Assembly (NCBI RefSeq): GCF_001404985.1 | Contig: NZ_JRLF01000015.1 | Location: 806,001-870,000, forward strand | Length of the DNA: 64,000 nucleotides | Reading direction: 5' to 3' | DNA from: Flavobacterium aquidurense | Lineage (GTDB): Bacteria > Bacteroidota > Bacteroidia > Flavobacteriales > Flavobacteriaceae | Shown: positions 1 to 7,254 of the stretch, piece after piece | Layout: each line of letters opens with the position of its first letter | Position numbering within the stretch: position 1 is the first letter of the stretch | Notes under the pieces: generated by a model | What the model was told of the DNA's origin: nothing | Databases searched by the model: none | What the model saw: only the letters and a program-made list of their open reading frames with translations | Made by a program: the position numbers and the translations under genes

Positions 1-700
1 AAAGCAACAAAACCATTGTAACCCAAAAAGCACCAAATTGAGCAAAACTAAATACATTTATCAGTGTAGCTTCACGTAAAATTGGCTGTGTTTTTATAAG
101 TGTAAAAAGAGATTTAATTAACTGTCCGTACGACCCCTGAAACTGCGGTTTGTTAACTGGAAATTTATTCTGAATTACAAAAAAGATCAAAAGACAAATT
201 CCTGCCGCAATATAAAACATCGACCTCCAGCCTAAAACCTGACCAATGAATCCGCTTAAAGTTCTGGAAAGTAAAATCCCAACAAGTAATCCGCTCATTA
301 TGGTACCAACAACTTTACCGCGTTGTTCCGGCGCACTTAATGAAGCCGCCAAAGGCAAAATAAGCTGCGGAACTATTGAAGTGATTCCGATTAGTAAAGA
401 AGCAATTTGTAAAAGAAAAAAACTTTTAGCCGTAGCGGCAATAATTAATGCTATCACTGAGGCAAAAGTGGTCATTAAAATTTGCTTTTTTCGCTCGATT
501 TTATCTCCTAACGGAACCATAAAAAATAACCCAATTGCATAACCTGCCTGAGTTAAATAAGTTATTGTTCCCGCATTGGCTTCCGGAATCTTAAATTCGT
601 TGGCAATTAAAACAATTAAGGGTTGGCAGTAATACAGATTTGCAACTATAAGTCCAGTGCAAGCTGCCATAAATAAGACATTCGTTTTGGATAAATTCAT
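1..700 (-). CDS. MFS transporter, N-terminal part (cut by window edge)
   Basis: Reading leftward from an ATG at 698-700, the frame stays open to base 1, giving about 233 residues of a major facilitator superfamily permease. The start reads MNLSKTNVLFMAACTGL and is followed by alternating hydrophobic helices. The loop after the second helix holds VPLGDKIERKKQ, a version of the conserved MFS motif between helices 2 and 3. These proteins move small molecules across the inner membrane by proton-coupled transport; the substrate cannot be told. The remaining helices lie outside the window. It is last in a run of leftward genes, 112 bp after the cupin gene. Confidence 0.85.
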   Translation of the reverse strand, partial: MNLSKTNVLFMAACTGLIVANLYYCQPLIVLIANEFKIPEANAGTITYLTQAGYAIGLFFMVPLGDKIERKKQILMTTFASVIALIIAATAKSFFLLQIASLLIGITSIVPQLILPLAASLSAPEQRGKVVGTIMSGLLVGILLSRTLSGFIGQVLGWRSMFYIAAGICLLIFFVIQNKFPVNKPQFQGSYGQLIKSLFTLIKTQPILREATLINVFSFAQFGAFWVTMVLLL

Positions 701-812
701 CTGGCAAAAATACTATTCTAATTCGTACGAAAACTTTAAAAAAAGTATAAATTTTATAAAATCATAACCACAATATATCTTTATTATAGTAATTATACTG
801 GTTTTTAAAATA

Positions 813-1163
813 TTATGACGGCATAAAATCTTCACGAATCGGACTGAATACATCTGTCAAAAGTCCACTTTCTAAACAAACAACTCCATGAATCGCATGA
901 GGCGGAATATAAAAACTGTCGCCCTCTTTCAGGGTTTCAGTAACACCATTTATGGTAACATCAAATTTACCGCTTGAAACATAGGTTACCTGAGTATGAT
1001 AATGTTCATGCAAAACACCAATTCCGCCTTTCTCAAAATGAACATTTACTAACATTACTCTATCATCATATGCTAATATTTTACGTTTTATTCCTTCACC
1101 CACTACTTCCCATTCGATGTCATCACCTTTTAGAAATTCTTTACTTGATCCAAAACTCTTCAT
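813..1163 (-). CDS. Small cupin-domain protein
   Basis: This is a 116-residue single-domain cupin. Likely metal ligands are His52, His54 and Gln58 in the first cupin motif (LHEHYHTQVTYVSSG) and His92 in the second (PPHAIHG). The usual Glu of motif 1 appears to be Gln. Such proteins are often metal-dependent dioxygenases, isomerases or sugar-binding proteins, and this sequence does not decide between them. No signal peptide is seen, so it should be cytoplasmic. It lies 55 bp after the TIM-barrel gene on the same strand, and a shared transcript is plausible. A role in breakdown of pectin-derived or other sugars is possible but only inferred. Confidence 0.8.
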   Translation of the reverse strand: MKSFGSSKEFLKGDDIEWEVVGEGIKRKILAYDDRVMLVNVHFEKGGIGVLHEHYHTQVTYVSSGKFDVTINGVTETLKEGDSFYIPPHAIHGVVCLESGLLTDVFSPIREDFMPS

Positions 1164-1218
1164 ATCTGTTTTTTTTATTGAATTTATTTAAAAATATATT
1201 TTTAGGCGGTTTTTATTT

Positions 1219-2091
1219 TCAGATCAAATTTTTAGAAATAAAATCACAACTCCTTTTAATAGATTCAAAGGGATTTGGGTCATAATTATTTTCCTGTTCC
1301 ACAAAAAAATGCTTCATTCCGGACTTTTTCAATGCTTCAAAAATAGTTTTAAAATCAATTGTTCCTGAACCTATTTCTGTATTCAAAGCAGGATTTTCTT
1401 TATCCATATCTTTAACATGCCACATTTTAAAACGACCGGGATTGTTTTCAAACAATTGTAGTGGATTATTTCCTGAACGAATTACCCAGTATAAATCCAA
1501 TTCAAAACAGACTAAGTTTTTATCCGTTTCTTTTAGTAGAATTTCATAACCTGTGATTCCTTCATGTTTTTGAAACTCAAAATCATGGTTGTGATAAGCC
1601 AGTTTTAAACCCGCATTTGCACACATTTTTGCAGCTTCATTTAGTCGGGCAGCAATTTTTTTATAATCCTGAATATTTTTTCTAAAAGGTTCATCAACCC
1701 ACGGAATCGTTAAAAATTCGCTTTTTAACATTTTAGCTGCTTCGATGGCAGCAATCAGTTCTGTTGTATTTCCATCATACAAAAAACTTCCTAGGTTATA
1801 ATGTCCGCTTACTGCTTTAAGTCCGTTGTTATCTAATACATTTTTCAATTCGATTGGGGACAATCCCCAAAACTGATCTTTTATAGAAAAACCATATGTT
1901 TCAACTGTAGTAAAACCTGCTGCTGCGACTTTATCTAAAGTCGACTTTACATTTTTAGCAATCTCATCTCTTAAAGTATACAATTGCAAACCTATTTCTT
2001 TTTTATCCATAGTAAAGGCTAATGATGGCAAAGCCAGAACTGCAGTAGCAGCGAGGCTCGTATTAATGAGAAAGTTTCTACGTGTTACCAT
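1219..2091 (-). CDS. Exported sugar phosphate isomerase/epimerase-like TIM barrel protein
   Basis: A 290-residue protein of the xylose-isomerase-like TIM barrel (AP endonuclease family 2) group. The N-terminus has paired arginines (TRRNFLINTSLAATAVLAL) followed by a hydrophobic stretch, which resembles a Tat-type signal. Probable metal-site segments of the family are present: YHNHDFEF, CFELDLYW, MWHVKDMD and FFVEQEN. Members isomerise or epimerise sugars or inositols; the substrate here is unknown. It is probably periplasmic. It sits between the FMN reductase (51 bp upstream) and the cupin (55 bp downstream), all leftward, which suits a small sugar-modification operon. Confidence 0.8.
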   Translation of the reverse strand: MVTRRNFLINTSLAATAVLALPSLAFTMDKKEIGLQLYTLRDEIAKNVKSTLDKVAAAGFTTVETYGFSIKDQFWGLSPIELKNVLDNNGLKAVSGHYNLGSFLYDGNTTELIAAIEAAKMLKSEFLTIPWVDEPFRKNIQDYKKIAARLNEAAKMCANAGLKLAYHNHDFEFQKHEGITGYEILLKETDKNLVCFELDLYWVIRSGNNPLQLFENNPGRFKMWHVKDMDKENPALNTEIGSGTIDFKTIFEALKKSGMKHFFVEQENNYDPNPFESIKRSCDFISKNLI

Positions 2092-2142
2092 TTTACATTT
2101 TAAAATAGAAAAGTAAAACTAAACTTTTTTACTACACTTTTA

Positions 2143-2685
2143 TCAGATGCTTAAAAATTGATTCTCAAAATTATGAATAAAATCTTGTAAAGCTTTAAAA
2201 GTAGATTCGTTTACAATTTTTCCGTCGTCATCAATTTTACCCCGAATTCCTTGTATCAAAAGCAAACTTTCGTCGGTATAATGACTTCCCAATGTTTTCA
2301 TTATTAAAATTAATTGTTCTTGCGCCATTTCACCAGAAGCCGAAGCTGTAATTAATCCTGTCTTTTTATTTGAAAAAACAGTAGTTGAAACACACCATTC
2401 TAATGCATTTTTTAAACTCCCCGGCAAACTAAAAACATATTCGGGAGTACAAATTATAATTCCATCAGCATTTTTAATTTTATTTCTAAAAGATATAACC
2501 TCTTCAGGAGGATTTTCATTGTCCAGATCCGGATTAAAATGAGGCAATTGATCCAAGTTTTCGAATATTTCAACCTCAAATGAATTTTTAATTTGTTGAG
2601 AAATAAATCTGAGAATTTTATAATTACTTGAATTCTTTCTCGTGCTGCCAGTTATGGCAAGTATTTTTATTTTTTCCATTTTCAT
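2143..2685 (-). CDS. NADPH-dependent FMN reductase family protein
   Basis: A 180-residue flavodoxin-like protein. The FMN phosphate loop is near the N-terminus (ITGSTRKNSSNYKI), and the family motif TPEYVFSLPGSLKNALEW is central. These enzymes use NAD(P)H to reduce FMN, quinones or azo compounds and are cytoplasmic. Its ATG at 2683-2685 directly abuts the TAA stop of the upstream metalloprotease gene, so the two are probably translationally coupled. A second ATG two codons in (MEKIKIL) is an equally possible start. Confidence 0.85.
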   Translation of the reverse strand: MKMEKIKILAITGSTRKNSSNYKILRFISQQIKNSFEVEIFENLDQLPHFNPDLDNENPPEEVISFRNKIKNADGIIICTPEYVFSLPGSLKNALEWCVSTTVFSNKKTGLITASASGEMAQEQLILIMKTLGSHYTDESLLLIQGIRGKIDDDGKIVNESTFKALQDFIHNFENQFLSI

Positions 2686-3594
2686 TTATTGAATAATTTC
2701 AATATCCTTTTTCATCAAATCAAAACCGTCAATTAAATCATTCTTTTTAAAATATTTTTCTAAATCACTTAATCTCTTTTTATTATCATATGGTATACAG
2801 GAATTGAGTTTTCTTTGACAAACAGAACATAATCTTATCGAATGCATGTCAGTTTCTTCCATACTATTGGTACCATTCATAACGCAGTTTGCATTTATAC
2901 AATGATGCAGGCCAAACATATGTCCTATTTCATGAGAGCTTATTTTAAGCAATCTTGATAAACACAGATTAAAATTTTCAGAAGTTAATTCTCCATCCTG
3001 TAATCTATAAATGGAGCTCACACCTACTTTATCGCGATAAGAAGCCAGACCAAAAACATAATTCCATTCTGGCTTAGGATACAAATCCAGTTCTGAAAGT
3101 CCCATTGAAGCAATCCTGTTTAACGGTTTTTCTTCTTTTAAAATATCATTTAAAAGATAACCCGCCAATAATTGCTCATGACCTTCTGCAGTCATTCTTC
3201 TGGCAGAATTTGGAACTACATTATTAGAAATTGGGGCTAAAGTTTTGGTTTTTAATTGAAAGTAAATTTCTAAATACTCATTGGTGAGTTGAATTTGTTT
3301 CTTTTGTAAAGAATTGAAATTCCCGATAGGTCGAATGTAAATAATATTCGCATCGGTTGTGGGAACAATATGTTTAGACCTAAAATATTGTTCAAAAGTT
3401 TGGCATTTTTCTTTATGAGAGAACAACCAATCTCCATAAACAGGTTCAGCCAATTTAACGTCATTACTTTTAATTTGTTTAAAATATGACGCCTCTTGAG
3501 GAATTTCTTTTAGGATCTTTCCTGGTGTTTCTTTTACTTTTTCTTTATTACAGGAAGAAAATAATATAAGGAGAAAGAGGATTATTTTTTTCAT
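2686..3594 (-). CDS. Archaemetzincin-like zinc metalloprotease, lipoprotein
   Basis: A 302-residue protein starting with a lipoprotein signal (MKKIILFLLILFSSCNKEK, lipobox Cys15). Around residues 221-260 it carries HEIGHMFGLHHC, a second Cys five residues later followed by VM, and then CSVC. That is the HExxHxxGxxHC...C.M...CxxC signature of archaemetzincins, a zinc peptidase family that uses the extra cysteines for a second zinc. The lipid anchor would place it at a membrane outside the cytoplasm, which is unusual for a family mostly described as cytoplasmic. The substrate is unknown. It is first in the leftward cluster, and its stop codon abuts the FMN reductase start. Confidence 0.85.
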   Translation of the reverse strand: MKKIILFLLILFSSCNKEKVKETPGKILKEIPQEASYFKQIKSNDVKLAEPVYGDWLFSHKEKCQTFEQYFRSKHIVPTTDANIIYIRPIGNFNSLQKKQIQLTNEYLEIYFQLKTKTLAPISNNVVPNSARRMTAEGHEQLLAGYLLNDILKEEKPLNRIASMGLSELDLYPKPEWNYVFGLASYRDKVGVSSIYRLQDGELTSENFNLCLSRLLKISSHEIGHMFGLHHCINANCVMNGTNSMEETDMHSIRLCSVCQRKLNSCIPYDNKKRLSDLEKYFKKNDLIDGFDLMKKDIEIIQ

Positions 3595-3868
3595 TTGCTT
3601 TTAGTCTGTTTTTAAAAACTAATTTTAAATTAATCCTTAAAAATAAACTTTTCATCAAAATTTACCTCATTTTTTTTAAGAAAGTCATGATATTCTTTCT
3701 AAAAGTTTTCTTCTTGTGATATAGTTTTTGATTATAAATATTATTAACCACTGCAACTAACTTGTGACTACAGGATAAAAGTCCATAACCCACATTTCCA
3801 GCTAAAAGTTAGCGATCCTATGAATTGCAATAATGTTTAGTTCATAAGAAAAAAAGAAAACCAATAAT

Positions 3869-4201
3869 TTATTTTACGGCAATTTCCTGAGGTGTATGCT
3901 GCTGTGTATCTGTTTTATAAGAATAAATCTTTCCCTCCTTATTTATGTATATATATCTATAATTCCAATAATTGGGTCCGGCTATTCTTGAACCTTCATT
4001 ATTATTAGCATTTTCATAAACCTGCTCTCCATAAATAAGTATTTCTCCTTGTTCAGCATTATTTAAGGTTCTTATTGGAGTTCCCCAACTTTTTATTAGA
4101 CTTTTCTTTGATTGTCCAATCCAATTATCGTTTGAGTTTTTAGTACTTGCACAAGAATGCAACACCATAATTGCAATTAAAAAAAGTATCTTCTTCATCA
4201 T
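3869..4201 (-). CDS. Small lipoprotein of unknown function
   Basis: A lipoprotein of about 110 residues with signal and lipobox (ILFLIAIMVLHSC). The longest frame would start at a TTG at 4210; an ATG at 4201 (or 4198) gives a cleaner signal peptide and is preferred. The mature part starts with a short Asn-rich linker and then WIGQSKKSLIKSWGTP, which recalls the first helix and turn of SmpA/BamE-like domains, though the match is weak. No function can be assigned. It is separated from its neighbours on both sides by AT-rich gaps of about 240-275 bp. Confidence 0.7.
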   Translation of the reverse strand: MMKKILFLIAIMVLHSCASTKNSNDNWIGQSKKSLIKSWGTPIRTLNNAEQGEILIYGEQVYENANNNEGSRIAGPNYWNYRYIYINKEGKIYSYKTDTQQHTPQEIAVK

Positions 4202-4412
4202 AATAGTCAATTTAAAAATTATTTTTTTGTAAAAATTTCACATTATAATATTAATTGAAAATCAGCCGCATAAATTTACATGAAAAAAATTATTTCTTAT
4301 ATAATTTCTACTCATTTTATTACATAACAAGCTGTTAAACAGATACATTAACTAAAAATCTTATTAAATATATGAACTTATAAATCTTTAAATTTCTCAA
4401 ATATTAACTTTG

Positions 4413-4420
4413 TATCTTTG
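4413..4420 (+). promoter_or_regulatory. -7 promoter element of trmD
   Basis: TATCTTTG matches the Bacteroidota -7 consensus TAnnTTTG and lies 25 bases before the trmD ATG. No clear TTTG -33 box was seen. Confidence 0.6.
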
Positions 4421-4445
4421 CCAACTGAACTATTGAAGAAAAAAA

Positions 4446-5129
4446 ATGCGAATTGACATTATAACGATTTTGCCTGAATTATTAAGAAGTCCGTTTGAGG
4501 CTTCGATTATGAAACGTGCCATAGACAAAGGTCTTGTCGAAGTACATTTTCATAATTTACGTGATTACACTACAAACAAACAAAAAAGCGTCGACGATTA
4601 CCCTTTTGGCGGAGGTGCCGGAATGGTGATGACCGTTCAGCCAATTGATGCTTGTATTACACATCTAAAAACCGAACGTGAATACGACGAAATTATTTAT
4701 ATGTCACCTGACGGGGAAACGCTGAACCAAAAAATGGCCAATACAATGTCGATGTATGAAAACATTATCATTTTATGCGGACATTATAAAGGTGTAGATC
4801 AGCGTGTTCGTGATCATTTTATTACTAAAGAAATTTCGATTGGCGATTATGTTCTGTCTGGAGGAGAACTGGGAGCTTTAGTTTTATCTGATGCTTTAAT
4901 CAGACTTATCCCTGGTGTTTTAAGTGATGAAACATCAGCATTGACAGATAGTTTTCAGGATAATTTACTTTCAGGACCTATATATACAAGACCCGCAGAT
5001 TATAAAGGATGGAAAGTTCCTGATGTTTTAACCAGCGGTCATTTTGCTAAAATTGACAAATGGCGCGAGGATATGGCGTATGAACATACAAAGAACAGAC
5101 GTCCGGATTTACTGGAAGGACAAGATTAG
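4446..5129 (+). CDS. trmD: tRNA (guanine37-N1)-methyltransferase
   Basis: A 227-residue SPOUT-family methyltransferase that uses S-adenosylmethionine to methylate G37 next to the anticodon, which prevents +1 frameshifting. Visible family signatures are MRIDIITILPELL at the start, DDYPFGGGAGMVM around residues 50-63, and the trefoil-knot SAM site DYVLSGGELGALVLSDAL with IPGVL after it. Length is normal. In many bacteria trmD sits next to rplS, as here, with 273 bp between them. The TAG stop lies inside the first copy of a 50-bp tandem repeat, so the repeat starts at the last codon. Confidence 0.97.
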   Translation: MRIDIITILPELLRSPFEASIMKRAIDKGLVEVHFHNLRDYTTNKQKSVDDYPFGGGAGMVMTVQPIDACITHLKTEREYDEIIYMSPDGETLNQKMANTMSMYENIIILCGHYKGVDQRVRDHFITKEISIGDYVLSGGELGALVLSDALIRLIPGVLSDETSALTDSFQDNLLSGPIYTRPADYKGWKVPDVLTSGHFAKIDKWREDMAYEHTKNRRPDLLEGQD

Positions 5130-5258
5130 TTTTCAGTCGCTGTCGCAGTTTTTACTGAATTTGATTGCCATATAATTAGTTTTCAGTCGCAGTCGCAGTT
5201 TTTACTGAATTTGATTGCCGGATAAAAACTGAGACTGAGAATAAAAACTGAGAGTAAC
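5125..5258 (+). repeat. 50-bp tandem duplication plus inverted copy at trmD 3' end
   Basis: Two near-identical copies with a 50-bp period start at 5125 and 5175. Each begins ATTAGTTTTCAGTCGC, and they differ by a single T/A base across about 45 bases. The first copy overlaps the trmD stop codon. The stretch at about 5222-5255 (AAAAACTGAGACTGAG) is the reverse complement of the CAGT-rich arm, so the transcript could fold back. The motif family is shared with 14018-14160. Confidence 0.85.
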
Positions 5259-5321
5259 AATCTTTTTATCAACAACTTAAAATAATTTATAATTTACAAT
5301 TTATAATTCATAATTATTTTC

Positions 5322-5329
5322 TACATTTG
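5322..5329 (+). promoter_or_regulatory. -7 promoter element of rplS
   Basis: TACATTTG fits TAnnTTTG and predicts a leader of about 65-70 nt before rplS. The leader contains a GC-richer stretch, CTCTGGCGAGATCCGTG, unlike the AT-rich surroundings; no known ribosomal-protein leader fold was recognised. Confidence 0.6.
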
Positions 5330-5402
5330 CACCCGAATTAGACTAACCTCTGGCGAGATCCGTGAATGTTGCTCTATATAAAAACCATAATTACAAGATA
5401 TC

Positions 5403-5753
5403 ATGGCAGATTTAATGAAATTCGTTCAAACCGAATTAGTTGCTAAAAAAGATTTCCCTGTTTTCGGAGCTGGAGATACTATCACAGTTTACTACGAAAT
5501 TAAAGAGGGTGAAAAAACAAGAACTCAGTTTTTTAAAGGAGTTGTTATTCAAAGAAGAGGTTCTGGTAACACAGAAACTTTTACTATCCGTAAAATGTCA
5601 GGTGCAATTGGAGTTGAGCGTATCTTTCCAGTAAACTTACCAGCTTTACAGAAAATTGAAATCAACAAAAAAGGAGCTGTACGTAGAGCTAGAATTTTCT
5701 ACTTCAGAGAACTTACTGGTAAAAAAGCTAAGATTAAAGATAAAAGAAGATAA
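5403..5753 (+). CDS. rplS: 50S ribosomal protein L19
   Basis: A 116-residue ribosomal protein that lies at the 30S-50S interface. The conserved core is visible: FPVFGAGDTITVYYEIKEG, FKGVVIQRRGSG, ETFTIRKMSGAIGVERIFP and the basic tail RRARIFYFRELTGKKAKIKDK. Length is usual for the family. It has its own promoter element upstream and a strong terminator at 5780-5811, so it is probably transcribed alone even though it follows trmD. Confidence 0.98.
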   Translation: MADLMKFVQTELVAKKDFPVFGAGDTITVYYEIKEGEKTRTQFFKGVVIQRRGSGNTETFTIRKMSGAIGVERIFPVNLPALQKIEINKKGAVRRARIFYFRELTGKKAKIKDKRR

Positions 5754-5779
5754 TCATTTATCGATTTGTTATAAAAAAG

Positions 5780-5811
5780 CTCGTTTCATTTATTTGAAAC
5801 GAGTTTTTTTT
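5780..5811 (+). terminator. Rho-independent terminator of rplS
   Basis: A perfect 9-bp stem (CTCGTTTCA / TGAAACGAG) with a 6-base loop is followed by eight T residues. Confidence 0.92.
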
Positions 5812-5833
5812 ATGTCTTTTTTTTAAAATTTTC

Positions 5834-5982
5834 AGGAGCTAATCCCGCACACGAGCCTGAAAGTGCGAACTGGCGAAGCAATTCACTTCAATCTTTTGTG
5901 GCTCCCGAAGCCTCGGGACCGGAACAAAAGGATTTCCTCCCGACACTTCGGGACTATCGGGGCTAGGGCAATCGTTTTCATA
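5834..5982 (+). repeat. Palindromic intergenic element, copy 1
   Basis: Starts AGGAGCTAATCCCGC and ends ATCGGGGCTAGGGCAATCG followed by TTTTCATAA. The two ends pair (GGAGC with GCTCC-type arms), and the middle holds a smaller hairpin (CCCGAAGCCTCGGGACCGG). The 3' half is nearly identical to 15503-15598, and the core is found inverted at 46707-46780. No open reading frame runs through all copies, so it is a non-coding repeat. Confidence 0.8.
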
Positions 5983-6000
5983 ACAATATTTTCGCTGAGT

Positions 6001-6240
6001 TTGTCATTTCGACGAAGGAGAAATCTTCGCAAGAAACTCGACAAAAATTGGCGACAATATTGAACACGGATGACGCCGATTCGCCTTGCGAAAACACAGA
6101 TTAAAACGGATTTTATCTGCTTAATCTTGTCATTTCGACCGAAGGGAGAAATCACACTAGAAACTCCACAATCAAAATCTCCAATCTTTGCCGAATCCCG
6201 CGTGTGATTTCTCGTTCCTCCAAATGACAAGATTGTGGAG
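6001..6240. repeat. GTCATTTCGAC-type repeats with long inverted repeat
   Basis: GTCATTTCGACGAAGGAGAA occurs at 6003-6022, and a variant occurs at 6129. The second copy (6126-6157) is the left arm of a stem-loop whose right arm is 6201-6231 (GTGTGATTTCTCGTTCCTCC, then AAATGACAAG). The stretch 6060-6120, with CGGATGACGCCGATTCGCC, matches 42278-42330. Together they show that the gap is a mosaic of repeat families. Confidence 0.75.
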
Positions 6241-6283
6241 ATAATTACGCTTAATAAACAAATAATTTCTTGTTTAACCGTTT

Positions 6284-6371
6284 GCGTGAGGGATAGAAGT
6301 GGAAAGCCCACAGCCTGACGAAGGAAGTGCGAGGACTTGCAGCGAATAGCCCGACCCTTGTGGTCACGCCC
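6284..6371. repeat. GC-rich imperfect palindrome (GCGTGA...TCACGC)
   Basis: An 88-bp stretch, clearly richer in G and C than its surroundings, begins GCGTGAGGGATAGAAGTGGA and ends GACCCTTGTGGTCACGCCC. The ends are complementary (GCGTGA with TCACGC), and inner parts such as GGAAAGCCCAC could form sub-stems. From memory, similar blocks are common between genes in Flavobacterium; this was not checked by search. Confidence 0.7.
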
Positions 6372-6375
6372 AAAC

Positions 6376-6416
6376 TAAAAAAAAATAAAAAAACCGACAC
6401 TCATAAGCATCGGTTT
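6376..6416 (-). terminator. Terminator of the XRE regulator gene
   Basis: On the minus strand AAACCGATGC...GTCGGTTT forms a 7-bp stem (6391-6416), followed by a T-rich run at 6376-6390. It lies 25 bases past the stop of the leftward gene. Confidence 0.85.
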
Positions 6417-6440
6417 GTATTTTAAGGAAATATTGGTTTT

Positions 6441-6854
6441 CTATTTATTCAATAGTTTTTCTAAATATTCGATTTTGTCTTTTTCAGATTGTAGCAAACG
6501 TTCGTAAAGTTTTTCTTTTTCCTGATAAGTTTCAATTAATTTATCTAATGGATTGAAAGTACAATTATTATTATGTCCCAAATGACCGTTATTAATACTA
6601 TTATCGTGGAAAGTATTAAAATAGCTAATCATATTTTCTTCTGAAAAATTTTTAATTGCTTCAACACTTACTCCCAAAGCTTTTGCAACTTCGGCAAGTT
6701 TTTCATCATCTATAGTTTCACTGTTTTCAATAGCCGATATAGTTTGTTGGCTCATGCCTAAAGCCTGTGCCAAAGCTTCTTGTTTCATATCTCGAAGTTC
6801 ACGAATACGGCTAATTTTTCGCCCTATATGATTTGGTTTTGTAAGTGTGCTCAT
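6441..6854 (-). CDS. XRE-family helix-turn-helix regulator with C-terminal coiled coil
   Basis: A 137-residue DNA-binding protein. Residues 13-68 form a Cro/CI-type helix-turn-helix: IRELRDMKQEALAQALGMSQ, then QTISAIENSE. An Asn/His-rich linker follows (HDNSINNGHLGHNNNC). Residues 105-137 are a likely coiled coil (ETYQEKEKLYERLLQSEKDK) for dimerisation. Free-standing regulators of this shape are common in Flavobacterium; the targets are unknown. The promoter is so close to the ATG that the transcript is probably leaderless. It is the only leftward gene between rplS and icd, and no toxin partner is seen. Confidence 0.85.
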   Translation of the reverse strand: MSTLTKPNHIGRKISRIRELRDMKQEALAQALGMSQQTISAIENSETIDDEKLAEVAKALGVSVEAIKNFSEENMISYFNTFHDNSINNGHLGHNNNCTFNPLDKLIETYQEKEKLYERLLQSEKDKIEYLEKLLNK

Positions 6855-6858
6855 AATT

Positions 6859-6890
6859 CAAAGATAATGATTAAGCATAATATTAAACAA
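6859..6890 (-). promoter_or_regulatory. Full -33/-7 promoter giving a leaderless mRNA
   Basis: On the minus strand TTG (6890-6888), a 21-base spacer and TATCTTTG (6866-6859) match the Bacteroidota promoter layout. Only four bases separate the -7 box from the ATG of the XRE gene at 6854, so transcription should begin at or next to the start codon. Confidence 0.7.
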
Positions 6891-7173
6891 CAAGTAAAAA
6901 ACATATTAAACAATGTATCTCACATTTGTTATATGTCTTATGCATTTTAGCCAAAAATACAACTTTTCATACAAAAATAATCAAAGCTAAAATGTTTTTA
7001 TACAACTTTAGCGTTTTCATTTTTCGAAATGTTCTGCTTTTACTTAAGATTCATCAAAACTGTAATTTTTTAATACCAAAATCGCCAATTTAGCAATTAA
7101 ATGAGTCCGAAATAACAATCTGATAATTTCAGCATTTCTCATCAAAACTACACCGTTTTCGGACTGTTTTTAT

Positions 7174-7233
7174 TATATTTGCTCCGCTCATTCTGAGCCG
7201 ACTATACCTTTTACATCGCCATTTCCTGGCGAT
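7174..7233 (+). promoter_or_regulatory. icd promoter element and leader hairpin
   Basis: TATATTTG (7174-7181) fits the -7 consensus. The leader then holds a perfect 7-bp hairpin, ATCGCCA / TGGCGAT (7215-7221 and 7227-7233, loop of five). A run of 13 A residues leads straight into the ATG. The hairpin lies about 20 bases before the start and could affect mRNA stability or initiation. Confidence 0.6.
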
Positions 7234-7254
7234 ACGATTATAAAAAAAAAAAAA

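Larger units (their letters stand above)
5754..6440. other. Gene-free gap filled with repeats
   Basis: Almost 690 bases without a credible gene. It holds the rplS terminator, the palindromic element, the GTCATTTCGAC repeats, the GC-rich palindrome and, at its right end, the terminator of the leftward regulator gene. Short open frames here (66 and 142 residues) run over the repeats and have no protein-like composition, so they are not called. Confidence 0.8.
6855..7254. other. Divergent control region between XRE gene and icd
   Basis: A 400-base AT-rich gap holding the leftward promoter at 6859-6890 and the rightward icd promoter and leader hairpin at 7174-7233. The middle (about 6960-7140) shows no open frame, repeat or clear operator. 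Confidence 0.65.

Noticed and set aside
246..542. A 98-residue rightward open frame
   Set aside because: It lies antisense to the MFS transporter frame, which has clear membrane helices and an MFS loop motif.
5330..5402. Ribosomal-protein leader RNA before rplS
   Set aside because: The stretch is GC-richer than its surroundings, but no stable fold or known leader could be recognised by eye.
5863..6311. Two open frames (66 and 142 residues) over the repeat mosaic
   Set aside because: They follow repeat units and have odd Arg/Phe/Ser-rich composition; no promoter or family signal is present.
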